Assembly: GCF_000332995.1 (NCBI RefSeq)
Contig: NZ_BANS01000001.1
Location: 186,001-250,000 of the forward strand
Direction: 5' to 3'
Source of the DNA: Gordonia amicalis NBRC 100051 = JCM 11271
GTDB lineage: Bacteria; Actinomycetota; Actinomycetes; Mycobacteriales; Mycobacteriaceae
Length of the DNA: 64,000 nt
The notes under the pieces were generated by a model. That model did not search any database. It was not told where the DNA came from and worked only from the letters and a program-made list of their open reading frames with translations. A program made the translations under genes and the position numbers. Shown in pieces: positions 44,625-53,403 of this stretch; position 1 is the first letter of the stretch; each line of letters opens with the position of its first letter.

Positions 44625-45458
44625 ATGGAGAAGAGATTCATCGGCGCAGGCCTGCTGTCGGGCCTGATCGCCGGCATCCTGTCGTTCGTCTTCGCACGTT
44701 TCTACATCGAACCGGTGGTGTCGAAGGCCGTCGACTACGAGAGCGCCCGCTCAGAGGCCGAGGAGACACTGGCCCATGCCGCCGAGGCGGGTGGGCACCA
44801 CCACGGCGACGGCGGTGAGGTCTTCACCCGCGCCATGCAGGAGAACCTGGGCGCCGGCGTCGGCAACCTGGTGTTCGCGCTGTGCATGGGGGCGTTCTTC
44901 GCGGTCGCCTTCACCGTGCTGTGGAGCTACCTCGGCAACCGGTATCCCGCCACCGATGCCCGCGCGGTCGCCGGAGTGACCGGCGCGATCGGTTTCGTGG
45001 CCGTCTTCGGCGTGCCGTTCTTCGCCTACCCGGCCAATCCGCCGGCCGTGGGGGACGACGACACGATCGGGGATCGGACCGGCGCCTTCCTGACCATCAC
45101 CATCGCGTCGGTGGTGCTGGCGATCGCGGCCGTCGTACTCGCGCTGTGGCTGCGTCCGCGGATCGGCGGGTTGGTGTCGGCGGTCGTGGGCGGCGCGGCG
45201 TATCTGACAGCCGTCGGCATCACGATCGCGTTCCTGCCGTCGTTCGACGAGGTGCCCGAGCCGGTGCGCAACAGCACCGGTCAGATCGTGTTCCCGGGAT
45301 TCCCGGCGGACGTGGTCGCCGACTTCCGCGTGTACACGATCACCAACCAGGTCATCCTGTGGACGGTGCTGACGGTGACCTTCGCGCTGATTCTCGGCGC
45401 GATGGCGCGGTCGAAGAACCCGGCCACGCCCCGGACGGTCGACGCCACCGGGAACTGA
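44625..45458 (+). CDS. cbtA: CbtA, cobalt transporter subunit
   Basis: 277 residues with about six membrane helices. A His-rich loop (GGHHHGDGG) follows the first helix, a probable metal-gathering site. N-terminal RFIGAGLLSGLIAGILSF is the CbtA signature. Co-transcribed with cbtB (34-bp gap) and the following phosphatase-like gene. Confidence 0.92.
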   Translation: MEKRFIGAGLLSGLIAGILSFVFARFYIEPVVSKAVDYESARSEAEETLAHAAEAGGHHHGDGGEVFTRAMQENLGAGVGNLVFALCMGAFFAVAFTVLWSYLGNRYPATDARAVAGVTGAIGFVAVFGVPFFAYPANPPAVGDDDTIGDRTGAFLTITIASVVLAIAAVVLALWLRPRIGGLVSAVVGGAAYLTAVGITIAFLPSFDEVPEPVRNSTGQIVFPGFPADVVADFRVYTITNQVILWTVLTVTFALILGAMARSKNPATPRTVDATGN

Positions 45459-45476
45459 ACGGCCCCGGACGTTCTC

Positions 45477-45962
45477 ATGCAGATCATCACCGCCGGGCGC
45501 ACCGGTCCCAACAGATCTGTGCGTTTCGGCGGTGATGCGCCGCTGGACGAGCGCGGGCGGCGCGACATCGAAACGCTCGCCGCATCGGTCGCCGGACCGG
45601 TGACCCTCTGCGGACCCGAGGCCGCGACCCGCGAGACTGCCCGCCTCCTGGGCGGGCGGCCGGACGTCGACGACGCGCTCCGGACACTCGACGTCGGTTC
45701 CTGGGCGGGATCGATGCCCGAGGAGATCGCCCCGAGCGATCTCGCGGCCTTCTTCACCGACCCGACGGCCCGGCCCCACGGCGGCGAGAGCGTGGCGGAG
45801 TTCGTGCGCAGGGTGCATGCCTGGCGCGACCATCACGACACCGCGACGGCCTCGATCGTGGTCGCGATGCCCGTCGCCCAGGCTCTGCTGTGCGACGACC
45901 CCGCTCGATACTTCGGGGTCGAGGTCCGTCCGGCGGCCTCCTACCTCTGGTCGAGACCCTGA
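45477..45962 (+). CDS. Histidine-phosphatase-fold protein with lost catalytic residues
   Basis: 161 residues. The layout follows CobC/phosphoglycerate mutase-type proteins: RFGGDAPLDERGR, SWAG, and HGGESVAEFVRRV with its Glu. However the N-terminal RHG, whose His is the phosphate acceptor, reads TAGRTG, and the second His (normally in xHGxxxR) is absent in VAMPVAQALL. If the alignment is right it is a pseudoenzyme. It follows cbtA by 18 bp, so it belongs to the cobalt/B12 operon; alpha-ribazole phosphatase ancestry is plausible. Confidence 0.78.
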   Translation: MQIITAGRTGPNRSVRFGGDAPLDERGRRDIETLAASVAGPVTLCGPEAATRETARLLGGRPDVDDALRTLDVGSWAGSMPEEIAPSDLAAFFTDPTARPHGGESVAEFVRRVHAWRDHHDTATASIVVAMPVAQALLCDDPARYFGVEVRPAASYLWSRP

Positions 45963-46030
45963 GGAAACGAATTCGCGTAAACGTACCTAGACATCCTGGG
46001 TGACTCCTGACACAGTTGAGTCGGCAAAAC

Positions 46031-46044
46031 TGAAACGTGTTCGC
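46031..46044. promoter_or_regulatory. KstR-like palindrome upstream of the acyl-CoA dehydrogenase
   Basis: TGAAACGTGTTCGC keeps the TnnAACnnGTTnn core of the KstR consensus; only the last conserved A is missing. Located 30 bp upstream of the ATG. KstR represses sterol genes in Mycobacteriales; other TetR regulators use similar sites, so this is suggestive only. Confidence 0.3.
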
Positions 46045-46074
46045 CACGGCGGGCACCGGTCTGGGAGAGTGACG

Positions 46075-47301
46075 ATGTTCGAGTGGTCCGAAGAAGATCT
46101 GATGGTGCGGGACGCCCTGCGCGCGTTCATCGACAAGGAGATCCGGCCACATCTCGACGAGCTCGAGTCCGGCGTGCTGCCCCCGTACGACATCACCCGC
46201 AAGCTGCTGTCGACATTCGGGGTCGACGCGATGGCCAAGGATGCGCTGGAGAAGGAACTCGCCGCAGAAGCCAACGGGGAGAAGAAGAAGTCCTCCGGCG
46301 ATGGCGGCGGTATGGGCGGCTCGATGTTCATGATGGTCAACATCGAGCTCGCGGGTGTGTGCCTGGGTCTCGTCGCATCGCTGGGTGTGAGCATGGGCCT
46401 GACCGCCTCGACGATCCGCGGCAAGGGCACGCTCGCGCAGAAGAAGCGCTGGCTGCCCGAGCTGGTGACGATGGAGAAGGTCGGCGCCTGGGCGATCACC
46501 GAACCCGATTCGGGCTCCGACGCCCTCGGCGGCATGAAGACGACCGTCCGCCGCGATGGTGACGACTACATCCTGAACGGGCAGAAGACGTTCATCACCA
46601 ACGGCCCGTACGCCGACACCATCGTCGTGTTCGCAAAGCTCGACGACGGCAGCGGAACGCCCATGCGTGACCGCAAGGTGCTGTCCTTCGTCCTCGACAA
46701 GGGGATGCCGGGGCTCACCCAGGGCAAGCCGTTCAAGAAGATGGGCATGATGAGCTCGCCGACCGGTGAGCTGTTCTTCGACAACGTCCGGGTCGGCAAG
46801 GACCGTCTGCTCGGCGAGACGGAGGACACCGGGGGAGATTCCCGTGGTTCCGAAGGTGCGAAGGCCGGCTTCACCGCCGAACGTGTCGGCATCGCCGCAC
46901 TGTCGCTGGGCATCATCAACGAGGCGCAGCGACTGTCGATCGACTACGCCAAGACGCGCAAGCTGTGGGGTCAGGAGATCGCCCAGTTCCAGCTCATCCA
47001 GCTCAAGCTCGCCGAGATGGAGATCGCCCGGATCAACGTGCAGAACATGCTCTTCAGCGCGATCGAGCGGGGCAAGGCGGGTAAGCCGCTGAGTCTGTCA
47101 GAGGCGTCGGCGATGAAGCTCTACTCGTCGAAGGCCGCCACCGACGTGGCGATGGAGGCCGTTCAGCTGTTCGGCGGCAACGGGTACATGGCCGAGTACC
47201 GGGTCGAGCAGCTCGCGCGAGATGCGAAGTCGCTCATGATCTACGCCGGCAGCAACGAGATCCAGGTGACCCATGTCGCCAAGGGGCTGCTGCGCGGCTG
47301 A
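46075..47301 (+). CDS. Acyl-CoA dehydrogenase
   Basis: 408 residues from ATG at 46075. FAD/substrate motifs WAITEPDSGSDALG, FITNGPYAD and FGGNGYM are typical. Residues about 60-80 contain a Lys/Gly-rich insert (EKKKSSGDGGG). The C-terminal loop reads IYAGSNEIQ, with Ala where short- and medium-chain enzymes carry the catalytic Glu, but FTAERVGIA supplies a Glu at the position used by isovaleryl-CoA and long-chain dehydrogenases. Branched or long acyl-CoA is therefore likely. A strong terminator follows. Confidence 0.88.
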   Translation: MFEWSEEDLMVRDALRAFIDKEIRPHLDELESGVLPPYDITRKLLSTFGVDAMAKDALEKELAAEANGEKKKSSGDGGGMGGSMFMMVNIELAGVCLGLVASLGVSMGLTASTIRGKGTLAQKKRWLPELVTMEKVGAWAITEPDSGSDALGGMKTTVRRDGDDYILNGQKTFITNGPYADTIVVFAKLDDGSGTPMRDRKVLSFVLDKGMPGLTQGKPFKKMGMMSSPTGELFFDNVRVGKDRLLGETEDTGGDSRGSEGAKAGFTAERVGIAALSLGIINEAQRLSIDYAKTRKLWGQEIAQFQLIQLKLAEMEIARINVQNMLFSAIERGKAGKPLSLSEASAMKLYSSKAATDVAMEAVQLFGGNGYMAEYRVEQLARDAKSLMIYAGSNEIQVTHVAKGLLRG

Positions 47302-47319
47302 CCCGGCGAACCGCACCGA

Positions 47320-47355
47320 GCGACGGCCCCGGCAGACGCCTGCCGGGGCCGTCGC
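47320..47355 (+). terminator. Terminator after the acyl-CoA dehydrogenase gene
   Basis: A 15-bp perfect stem GCGACGGCCCCGGCA pairs with 47341-47355 around a six-base loop, followed by TCGTCGTTGTTTG, a moderately T-rich tail. Located 18 bp after the stop. Confidence 0.75.
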
Positions 47356-47551
47356 TCGTCGTTGTTTGTGGCGAGAAGGCATCGATCTGAGCCCTTTTCG
47401 GCGTCATCGCGCGTGAGATGAGTCGTGGCCGTCGACAATACGACGTGATTCGTCGATGCCCCCTCAGGAGAGGTGTGGCAATGTGAGGTCTTCGAGTGGT
47501 CGAGGACGCCGCATCCGCTGCCCAGGACGTCGGGCGACTGTGAGGTGAACG

Positions 47552-48286
47552 ATGGGTGGCAAGAAGCATCGCGGGAAGAATTCCGGCAGTGGTCTTTCGG
47601 GCGTGGCCGCGGCCGATCAACCGGGCTGCGGTCGGCCGGGCGGGACCGCTGCCCACCCGATGTCCGACAAGGCGTACCGGAAAGCCCTCAAACCGCTGCA
47701 TGCCGAACTGGTGGCGATGCAGGAATGGGTCCGGTCGTCGGGTGCCAAGGTCTGCGTGGTCTTCGAAGGCCGGGACACCGCGATCTTCGACCGGAGCTGG
47801 TACAACCGTGCCGGAATCGAACGTGTCCTCGGGTACTGCACCGAGGAGCAGGCGCGTCAGTTCCTGGAACAGACGCCGACCGTCGAGCGGGCGATGGTCG
47901 ACTCCGGGATCATCCTCCTGAAGTACTGGCTCGAGGCCAGTCAGGAACAGCAGACGCTGCGCCTCCAGAGCCGCATCGACGATCCGCGCAAGATCTGGAA
48001 GCTGTCGAAGGCCGACCTCGAGTCCTACAGCCGCTGGTACGACTTCTCCCGGGCGCGCGACGAGATGTTCCGTTACACCGACACCGGCTGGGCGCCTTGG
48101 TACGTCGTGTCCAACGACGACAAGAAGCGCGGACGGCTCAACGTGATCAGCCATCTGCTCGGTCAGGTGCCCTACGACCCGCTCGAACTTCCCGACGTCA
48201 CGTTGCCGAAGCGGCAGAAGCCGCATGGGTATCGACATACCGACCAGGCGCTGCATTGGATCCCCACGCCCTACCAGGAGCGGTGA
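47552..48286 (+). CDS. ppk2: Polyphosphate kinase 2-like protein lacking the Walker A segment
   Basis: 244 residues. PPK2 motifs VCVVFEGRD, FDRSWYNRAG, RWYDFSRARDEM and PWYVV are present, but between GRD (residue 75) and FDRSW (79) only three residues remain. In the PPK2 sequences I know about 53 residues lie here, including the AGKGG Walker A loop and the lid with PAPTERE. Adding 50 gives 294, the normal family length. PPK2 transfers phosphate between polyphosphate and nucleotides; this copy cannot have a normal ATP site and is likely inactive. Junction at 47774-47788. Confidence 0.8.
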   Translation: MGGKKHRGKNSGSGLSGVAAADQPGCGRPGGTAAHPMSDKAYRKALKPLHAELVAMQEWVRSSGAKVCVVFEGRDTAIFDRSWYNRAGIERVLGYCTEEQARQFLEQTPTVERAMVDSGIILLKYWLEASQEQQTLRLQSRIDDPRKIWKLSKADLESYSRWYDFSRARDEMFRYTDTGWAPWYVVSNDDKKRGRLNVISHLLGQVPYDPLELPDVTLPKRQKPHGYRHTDQALHWIPTPYQER

Positions 48287-48352
48287 GGTGACCGCCGACC
48301 AACCCGCGGTGCGGCGTTGCCTGGACGCGGTCGCACTGCGGCGAGCGCGCGC

Positions 48353-50077
48353 ATGAGCGTCGGCAGGTCGGCGCTCTGGCGCCTTCCAGGTCTCGCGACG
48401 GCCCGGGGATACAAGCGCGAGTGGCTTCGTACCGACGTCGCCGCCGGGCTGGTGCTCACCGCGCTGCTCATCCCCGCCGGGATGGGCTACGCCGAAGCCG
48501 CCGGGCTGCCGGCTTATGCGGGCCTGTGGGCGACGATCGTGCCGCTGCTCGCGTATGCCGCGGTCGGCCCGTCGAAGATCCTTGTGCTCGGACCGGATTC
48601 GTCGCTCGCGCCGCTGATCGCCGCGGCGGTCCTGCCACTGGCCGCGGTCGGTGACCCGGAGGACGCTCTCGCACTCGCCGGGATCCTCGCCGTGCTCGTC
48701 GGCGCAATTCTCCTCCTGGGCGGCTTTCTTCGGCTCGGATTCGTCACCGAACTCCTGTCCAAGCCGCTGCGACTCGGCTATCTGAACGCGATAGCGCTCA
48801 TCGTCGTCGTGGGACAGTTGCCGAAACTGCTCGGCTTCTCGGTCGACGCCTCGGGGTTGTTCCAGGAGATCGGTGAGATCGTCACCTCCTTGGTCGCCGG
48901 TGACGTCGACACGGTCGCCGCCGCGATGGGGATCGCCTGTCTCGTGGTCATCGTGGTCTTCCGACGCTGGCTCCCGCGGATACCGGGGGTTCTTGTCGCC
49001 GTGGTGGGTTCGATCGTGGTGACCGCCCTGTTCGGACTCGACGACGACATCGGGATGGTCGGCGCGCTGCCGGCGGGACTGCCGCTGCCGCAGTACGGCG
49101 GCATCGACTGGGACGACGTGCTGTCCCTCGTCGGACCCGCCGCGGGGATCGCGCTGATCGCTTTCGCCGACTCCGGAGTGCTGTCGCGGACCTTCGCCGC
49201 CCGGCGCGGCGAGGATGTCGACGGCAGCACGGAGATGAAGGCGATCGGCACGGCCAACATCGCCAGTGGACTCTTCGGCGGATTCCCCATCTCGGCGAGC
49301 GGTTCCCGTACGCCGGTCGCCGAACAGGCCGGCGCGCACACCCAGCTCGCGGGCGTCGTGGGAGCGGTCGCGGTACTGGTGTTCGTCCTGGTGGCTCCCG
49401 GCGTGACCGCCTATCTGCCCGACGCGACGCTGGCGGCAGTCGTCATCGTCGCGGCGACCGCGCTGATCGACATATCTGGAATGGTCCGGGTGTGGAAGTT
49501 GAGCAAGATCGAGTTCGGCTTGGCCGCGGCGGCATTCGTGGGCGTTGCGCTCGTGGGTGTTCTCCAGGGCATCCTGGTCGCGATCGGACTGTCGTTCGTC
49601 GCGGTGGTGGCGCGCGCCTGGCAGCCGTACCGAACAGAACTGGTGGAGTTGCGGGACACCGGCTTTCACGACGTCGATCGGCATCCGGAGGGCCACCGGA
49701 TTCCCGGGCTCGTGCTGGTCCGTTTCGACGCGCCGCTGTTCTTCGCCAACGGCAAGATCTTCGCCTCACACGTTCGGGAAACGTTGGCGCGCCACGGGTC
49801 ACCTGTCGACTGGGTCATCGTCGCCGCCGAACCGATCACCGGTCTCGACACGACCGCCGCAGATGAACTCGTCGATCTCGACCGCTCGCTCGAGTCGTCA
49901 TCGATCCGTCTGGTGTTCGCGGAGCTCAAGGGGCCGGTCAAGGACAAGCTCATCCGGTTCGAAATCGATGACCGGTTCGACGAATCGCGGTTCTATCCCA
50001 CGGTCGAGTCGGCTGTCGAGGCGTACCGGAACCGTGGTTCAGCCACCGCTGAGCCGCGGCCGGAGCAGATCCCGTAA
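48353..50077 (+). CDS. SulP-family anion transporter with STAS domain
   Basis: 574 residues from ATG at 48353. About 12 membrane segments (45-440) with GLPAYAGLWATIVPLLAYAAVG, the SulP consensus, and a cytoplasmic STAS domain (about 465-560) with VRFDAPLFFANG. Probably imports sulfate, bicarbonate or another small anion; substrate not readable. Its last 39 bases overlap the end of the convergent lipid-kinase gene. Confidence 0.9.
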   Translation: MSVGRSALWRLPGLATARGYKREWLRTDVAAGLVLTALLIPAGMGYAEAAGLPAYAGLWATIVPLLAYAAVGPSKILVLGPDSSLAPLIAAAVLPLAAVGDPEDALALAGILAVLVGAILLLGGFLRLGFVTELLSKPLRLGYLNAIALIVVVGQLPKLLGFSVDASGLFQEIGEIVTSLVAGDVDTVAAAMGIACLVVIVVFRRWLPRIPGVLVAVVGSIVVTALFGLDDDIGMVGALPAGLPLPQYGGIDWDDVLSLVGPAAGIALIAFADSGVLSRTFAARRGEDVDGSTEMKAIGTANIASGLFGGFPISASGSRTPVAEQAGAHTQLAGVVGAVAVLVFVLVAPGVTAYLPDATLAAVVIVAATALIDISGMVRVWKLSKIEFGLAAAAFVGVALVGVLQGILVAIGLSFVAVVARAWQPYRTELVELRDTGFHDVDRHPEGHRIPGLVLVRFDAPLFFANGKIFASHVRETLARHGSPVDWVIVAAEPITGLDTTAADELVDLDRSLESSSIRLVFAELKGPVKDKLIRFEIDDRFDESRFYPTVESAVEAYRNRGSATAEPRPEQIP

Positions 50078-51376
50078 CCGGACCCAGTCGAGTTGGGGCG
50101 GTGCGACGCGGATCTCGGGACGCTCGCGAGGTACACGGACACGCAACGCACCCGGGGCGATGGTGCAGCGCACCGGAGTCCGGAGTCGCACCGACTCGCC
50201 GTCGATGCCGACCGGGATCTCGGCGGCGTCGGCGTCGACGACGACCTGCGTCGCCGTGCGCTGTACGAGGCCTTGTTCGTGGCCGCGCCGGAGCAGGCCC
50301 ACGGCATGGCGGGTGTCGGCGACCGAGACGGTGACCACGCCGAGTAGTCCGGAGTCGATGCGCGTTCGGCGTCCCAGCCCCGCCAGGTCATTGGTGGCGT
50401 AGGGACCGTTGCTCACCAGGATCGCCTGTGGCCCGGTCACGGTGTCGTCCCCGATCCGGGCTCGCAGGCCCGGCCCGGAGTCCGCGCCGAGCAGGTCCGG
50501 CAGCATCCGCAGGACCGTTCCGGTCTTGTCGTCGCGGTACTGCGGACTCTGCACGACCTCCGCATAGACGCCGAATGACGCGTTGTTGACGAACGGGCGC
50601 CCATTGATCCAGCCGAGGTCGACGTGCAACTCGATTCCGTCGTGAAGTGCGTCCAGACATCGGGTGGGATCGCGCCGGTCCAGCCCGAGGTCGAGCGCGA
50701 AGTGATTTCGGGTGCCGGCGCTGATCACGAGGAACGGCACCTGATGTTCGGCGGCCACGGCGGCCACCAGGGCCTGCGTGCCGTCACCACCTGCCACCCC
50801 GAGGAGGTCGGCTCCTCGTCTCACCGCATCCCTGGCCAGTTCGGTGACGTCGACTTGTTCCGGCCCGCTCAGCATGGCGACCTCGGCGCCGAGTTCCTCG
50901 GCCCGGCGCTGCAGGTCGAAGCGGACGACCTTGCCGCCGCCTGACCGTGGATTCATCACCAGGAAGGGACGGCTCACCGGCGCCGCCGGATGTTCCGGCA
51001 TGAGTGACTGTGCCCGAGTCGGTCGCAATGCGCGTCGGGCGCAGGCGATCGCGACGACGACCAGTGCCCCTGAGGCGATCACGACCCAGAGCTGGCGTTC
51101 GCGGATCAAGAAGATTGCCAGCAGTGGAAGCTGGATGACGGCGACGACAGCGGCCAGCGCGCGGATCGCGCCGCGGCTGATGAGGAACCAGTAGATCGCC
51201 ACGACGATGACCACGGCACACGCGATGCAGACCAGCAGCAGCAACACCAGTGCCCGCAGTCCCGACACGGCGACCGGGAGCAGCAGCGCGACGATCACCG
51301 CCGCGACTGCCGCACGCGCCCACCATCGACGAGAGACCGGTGCCTCCTGGACGGCCGTACCCGGCTCCTGCCTCAT
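50039..51376 (-). CDS. Diacylglycerol/sphingosine kinase-domain membrane protein
   Basis: 445 residues from ATG at 51376. N-terminal half (about 20-115) has three to four hydrophobic helices. The C-terminal half is a DAGK catalytic domain with FLVMNPRSGGGKV, the nucleotide motif GVAGGDGTQ and GTRNHFALDLG. It would phosphorylate a lipid at the membrane. Its ATG overlaps the stop of the upstream membrane-protein gene (ATGA), so the two form a coupled pair. Confidence 0.87.
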   Translation of the reverse strand: MRQEPGTAVQEAPVSRRWWARAAVAAVIVALLLPVAVSGLRALVLLLLVCIACAVVIVVAIYWFLISRGAIRALAAVVAVIQLPLLAIFLIRERQLWVVIASGALVVVAIACARRALRPTRAQSLMPEHPAAPVSRPFLVMNPRSGGGKVVRFDLQRRAEELGAEVAMLSGPEQVDVTELARDAVRRGADLLGVAGGDGTQALVAAVAAEHQVPFLVISAGTRNHFALDLGLDRRDPTRCLDALHDGIELHVDLGWINGRPFVNNASFGVYAEVVQSPQYRDDKTGTVLRMLPDLLGADSGPGLRARIGDDTVTGPQAILVSNGPYATNDLAGLGRRTRIDSGLLGVVTVSVADTRHAVGLLRRGHEQGLVQRTATQVVVDADAAEIPVGIDGESVRLRTPVRCTIAPGALRVRVPRERPEIRVAPPQLDWVRLRDLLRPRLSGG

Positions 51377-52767
51377 GCCGTCGCGTCGTCCTGCCACGCC
51401 CGTGCCGGCCGGATCACGATCTCGATCACCAGCAACGCGACGAGTGCGAAGAACGCGATGAGCAGGACGACGAGGCCGGTCGGGTAGTTCCAGAACATGA
51501 GCAGCACCGCCGCGATGCCGATGACGGTCGCCCGCAGCGCGATGCGCGCACGGTAGGCGGTCGTCTCGAACGCATTCGGGGGCCGTGCCTTCCGCAGATG
51601 TTGCAGGGAGTCGAGACCGTGTGAGAATCCGTGCCGCACCGCGGTCGCAGACGACGAACCGCCGATCAGATAGGCGCCGATCGCGATCACGAGTCCCAGC
51701 ACGGCAACGGCTCGCAGCGCGAGTCGGAGTGGTTCGGTCACGGTGTCGGCGATGACGGCCGCCGCGTCGGGCGACAACACCTCCGCCGGTATGTCATCGA
51801 GATACAGTGCGCGGACGACGATCAGCGAGATCGCCAGGATGAGCATGCCCACCACCAACGACAAGCCGGTGAGGGAGAGGGCGCGGAGTCGTCGACCTCG
51901 TGGTGCGATCGCGACGGCGCCCAGGGCACATGCGATCGCCAGCCACGGCAGGACGTCGGCGACGGTATCGAGCGTGGAGACCGCGCTTTGCGCGCGGACC
52001 AGTTCCGGTGACCGGAACAGCACGAACTGCTTGTCGACCGTGGGGATCTTCTCGGCGAAGGTGAACCCGCGGTCCAGGAGGCGTTTCTTGACGTTCTCGA
52101 TCACCGTCCCGAGTGAGATACTCACGGTTCCCGACTCATCGACGGTCACCGAGGACGGCCCGACGTCTCCGGTCACCACGGCGACGAGAGCGTCATGCGC
52201 CCTGCGATTCGCCTCCACCCAGAGCGTTTCGAACTGGTCGCTCGCGACCAGGGACGACACCGTCTGCTGTACGAAGGTGCGGGCCTGGCCGGCGAGGACC
52301 GGTGCGAGTCCGTCGATCGCACGATCCACGCGGGGCGCGTTCGCGGTGGCGGGAACCGCATCGCTCAGCGCGTTGAGGGCGTTCGCCGTCAACGCCTCGA
52401 CGTCGATCCGCTGGAAGATCTCGTCGGTGACCGTGTCGGTGATCTCGGCCTGCAACGCCGGTTCCGAGGCCAGCGGTGCGACCGTCGTCAGATAGCGGTC
52501 GGTGTCGAGGATCTCCCCGCGCACGAAGCGGGACGTGACCGAGGTGATCGCCAGCAGTGCGACGAGGACGCACAGGATCCCCACTGCGAACCAGCGCCAG
52601 CCGGACCGCCGTTTCGCGGTGCCGGCCGACGCTGGTTCGCCCGTGTCGGCCCGTTCGCGCAGCCGGGCCACCTCGGTGCGCAGCTGCTCGAGCTCGGCAC
52701 GTTCGGACGTGCTGATGGGGGATCCTCCGTGCGGATCCTGATCGCCCTCAGGGGTTTCCGTGTTCAT
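51373..52767 (-). CDS. Actinobacterial membrane protein with N-terminal coiled coil
   Basis: 464 residues. A short Leu/Glu-rich coiled coil (about 20-40), one helix (about 58-78), a large extracytoplasmic region (80-270) with Ala-rich helices, then four or five membrane helices to the C-terminus. I recognise it as a common but uncharacterised type in Mycobacteriales. Translationally coupled to the DAG-kinase-like gene, so a lipid or envelope role is reasonable but unproven. Confidence 0.75.
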   Translation of the reverse strand: MNTETPEGDQDPHGGSPISTSERAELEQLRTEVARLRERADTGEPASAGTAKRRSGWRWFAVGILCVLVALLAITSVTSRFVRGEILDTDRYLTTVAPLASEPALQAEITDTVTDEIFQRIDVEALTANALNALSDAVPATANAPRVDRAIDGLAPVLAGQARTFVQQTVSSLVASDQFETLWVEANRRAHDALVAVVTGDVGPSSVTVDESGTVSISLGTVIENVKKRLLDRGFTFAEKIPTVDKQFVLFRSPELVRAQSAVSTLDTVADVLPWLAIACALGAVAIAPRGRRLRALSLTGLSLVVGMLILAISLIVVRALYLDDIPAEVLSPDAAAVIADTVTEPLRLALRAVAVLGLVIAIGAYLIGGSSSATAVRHGFSHGLDSLQHLRKARPPNAFETTAYRARIALRATVIGIAAVLLMFWNYPTGLVVLLIAFFALVALLVIEIVIRPARAWQDDATA

Positions 52768-52788
52768 CGAGGGCGCCGATCGGGATCA

Positions 52789-53217
52789 TCAGCGGTAGTC
52801 GGCCCGGGGATTCCAGGTCGAGACCGCCCAGATGACGACCACATCGAGCGCGATGATCAGGACCGACCACCACGGGTAGTACGGCAGCCACAGGAAGTTG
52901 GCGATGACGGAGAGGCCGGCGATCACGATGGCGGTGAATCTGGCCCAGCCGGCACCGCTGATGAGTCCGGCGCCGACGATGATCGCGATGGCGCCCAACA
53001 CGATGTGGATCCAGCCCCAGGTCGTGAAGTCGAACTTGTAGACGTAGTCGACTCCGCGGACGAAGACCTCGTCCTCGGCCACGGCCGCAATGCCCTGTGC
53101 GAGTTGGACGACACCGACGACGATCAGGATGATCGCCGCGCCGATGGACGTCCCTGCGGCGATACCCTGCTTGGCAGACAGGGTTCCGCCGTCGTCTACG
53201 GGTGCAGTATGTGTCAT
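52789..53217 (-). CDS. Small four-helix membrane protein (DUF7144 type)
   Basis: 142 residues, four membrane helices, with WGWIHIVLGAI and WLPYYPWWS, features of a widespread actinobacterial domain family of unknown function. Lies 21 bp upstream of the membrane protein above, probably the head of the three-gene unit. The upstream 186 bases are visibly AT-rich for this genome and likely contain its promoter. Confidence 0.82.
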   Translation of the reverse strand: MTHTAPVDDGGTLSAKQGIAAGTSIGAAIILIVVGVVQLAQGIAAVAEDEVFVRGVDYVYKFDFTTWGWIHIVLGAIAIIVGAGLISGAGWARFTAIVIAGLSVIANFLWLPYYPWWSVLIIALDVVVIWAVSTWNPRADYR

Positions 53218-53403
53218 GGTGCCCTCCTCTGGACTGTCGGATTATGAGGAGTGTGCGTCTCGGCGAGGCGATTTCGCAGGAATTCTGCCGAAATGTTTGA
53301 TCTTTGGTCCCAATTGCCATCCAAATGAAATCTGTTGAGCACCAAACTTGTTAGGGAATCAAAGAAGTGTTTATCCGATGTTGAATGCCTGTTTGCCAGC
53401 TCT

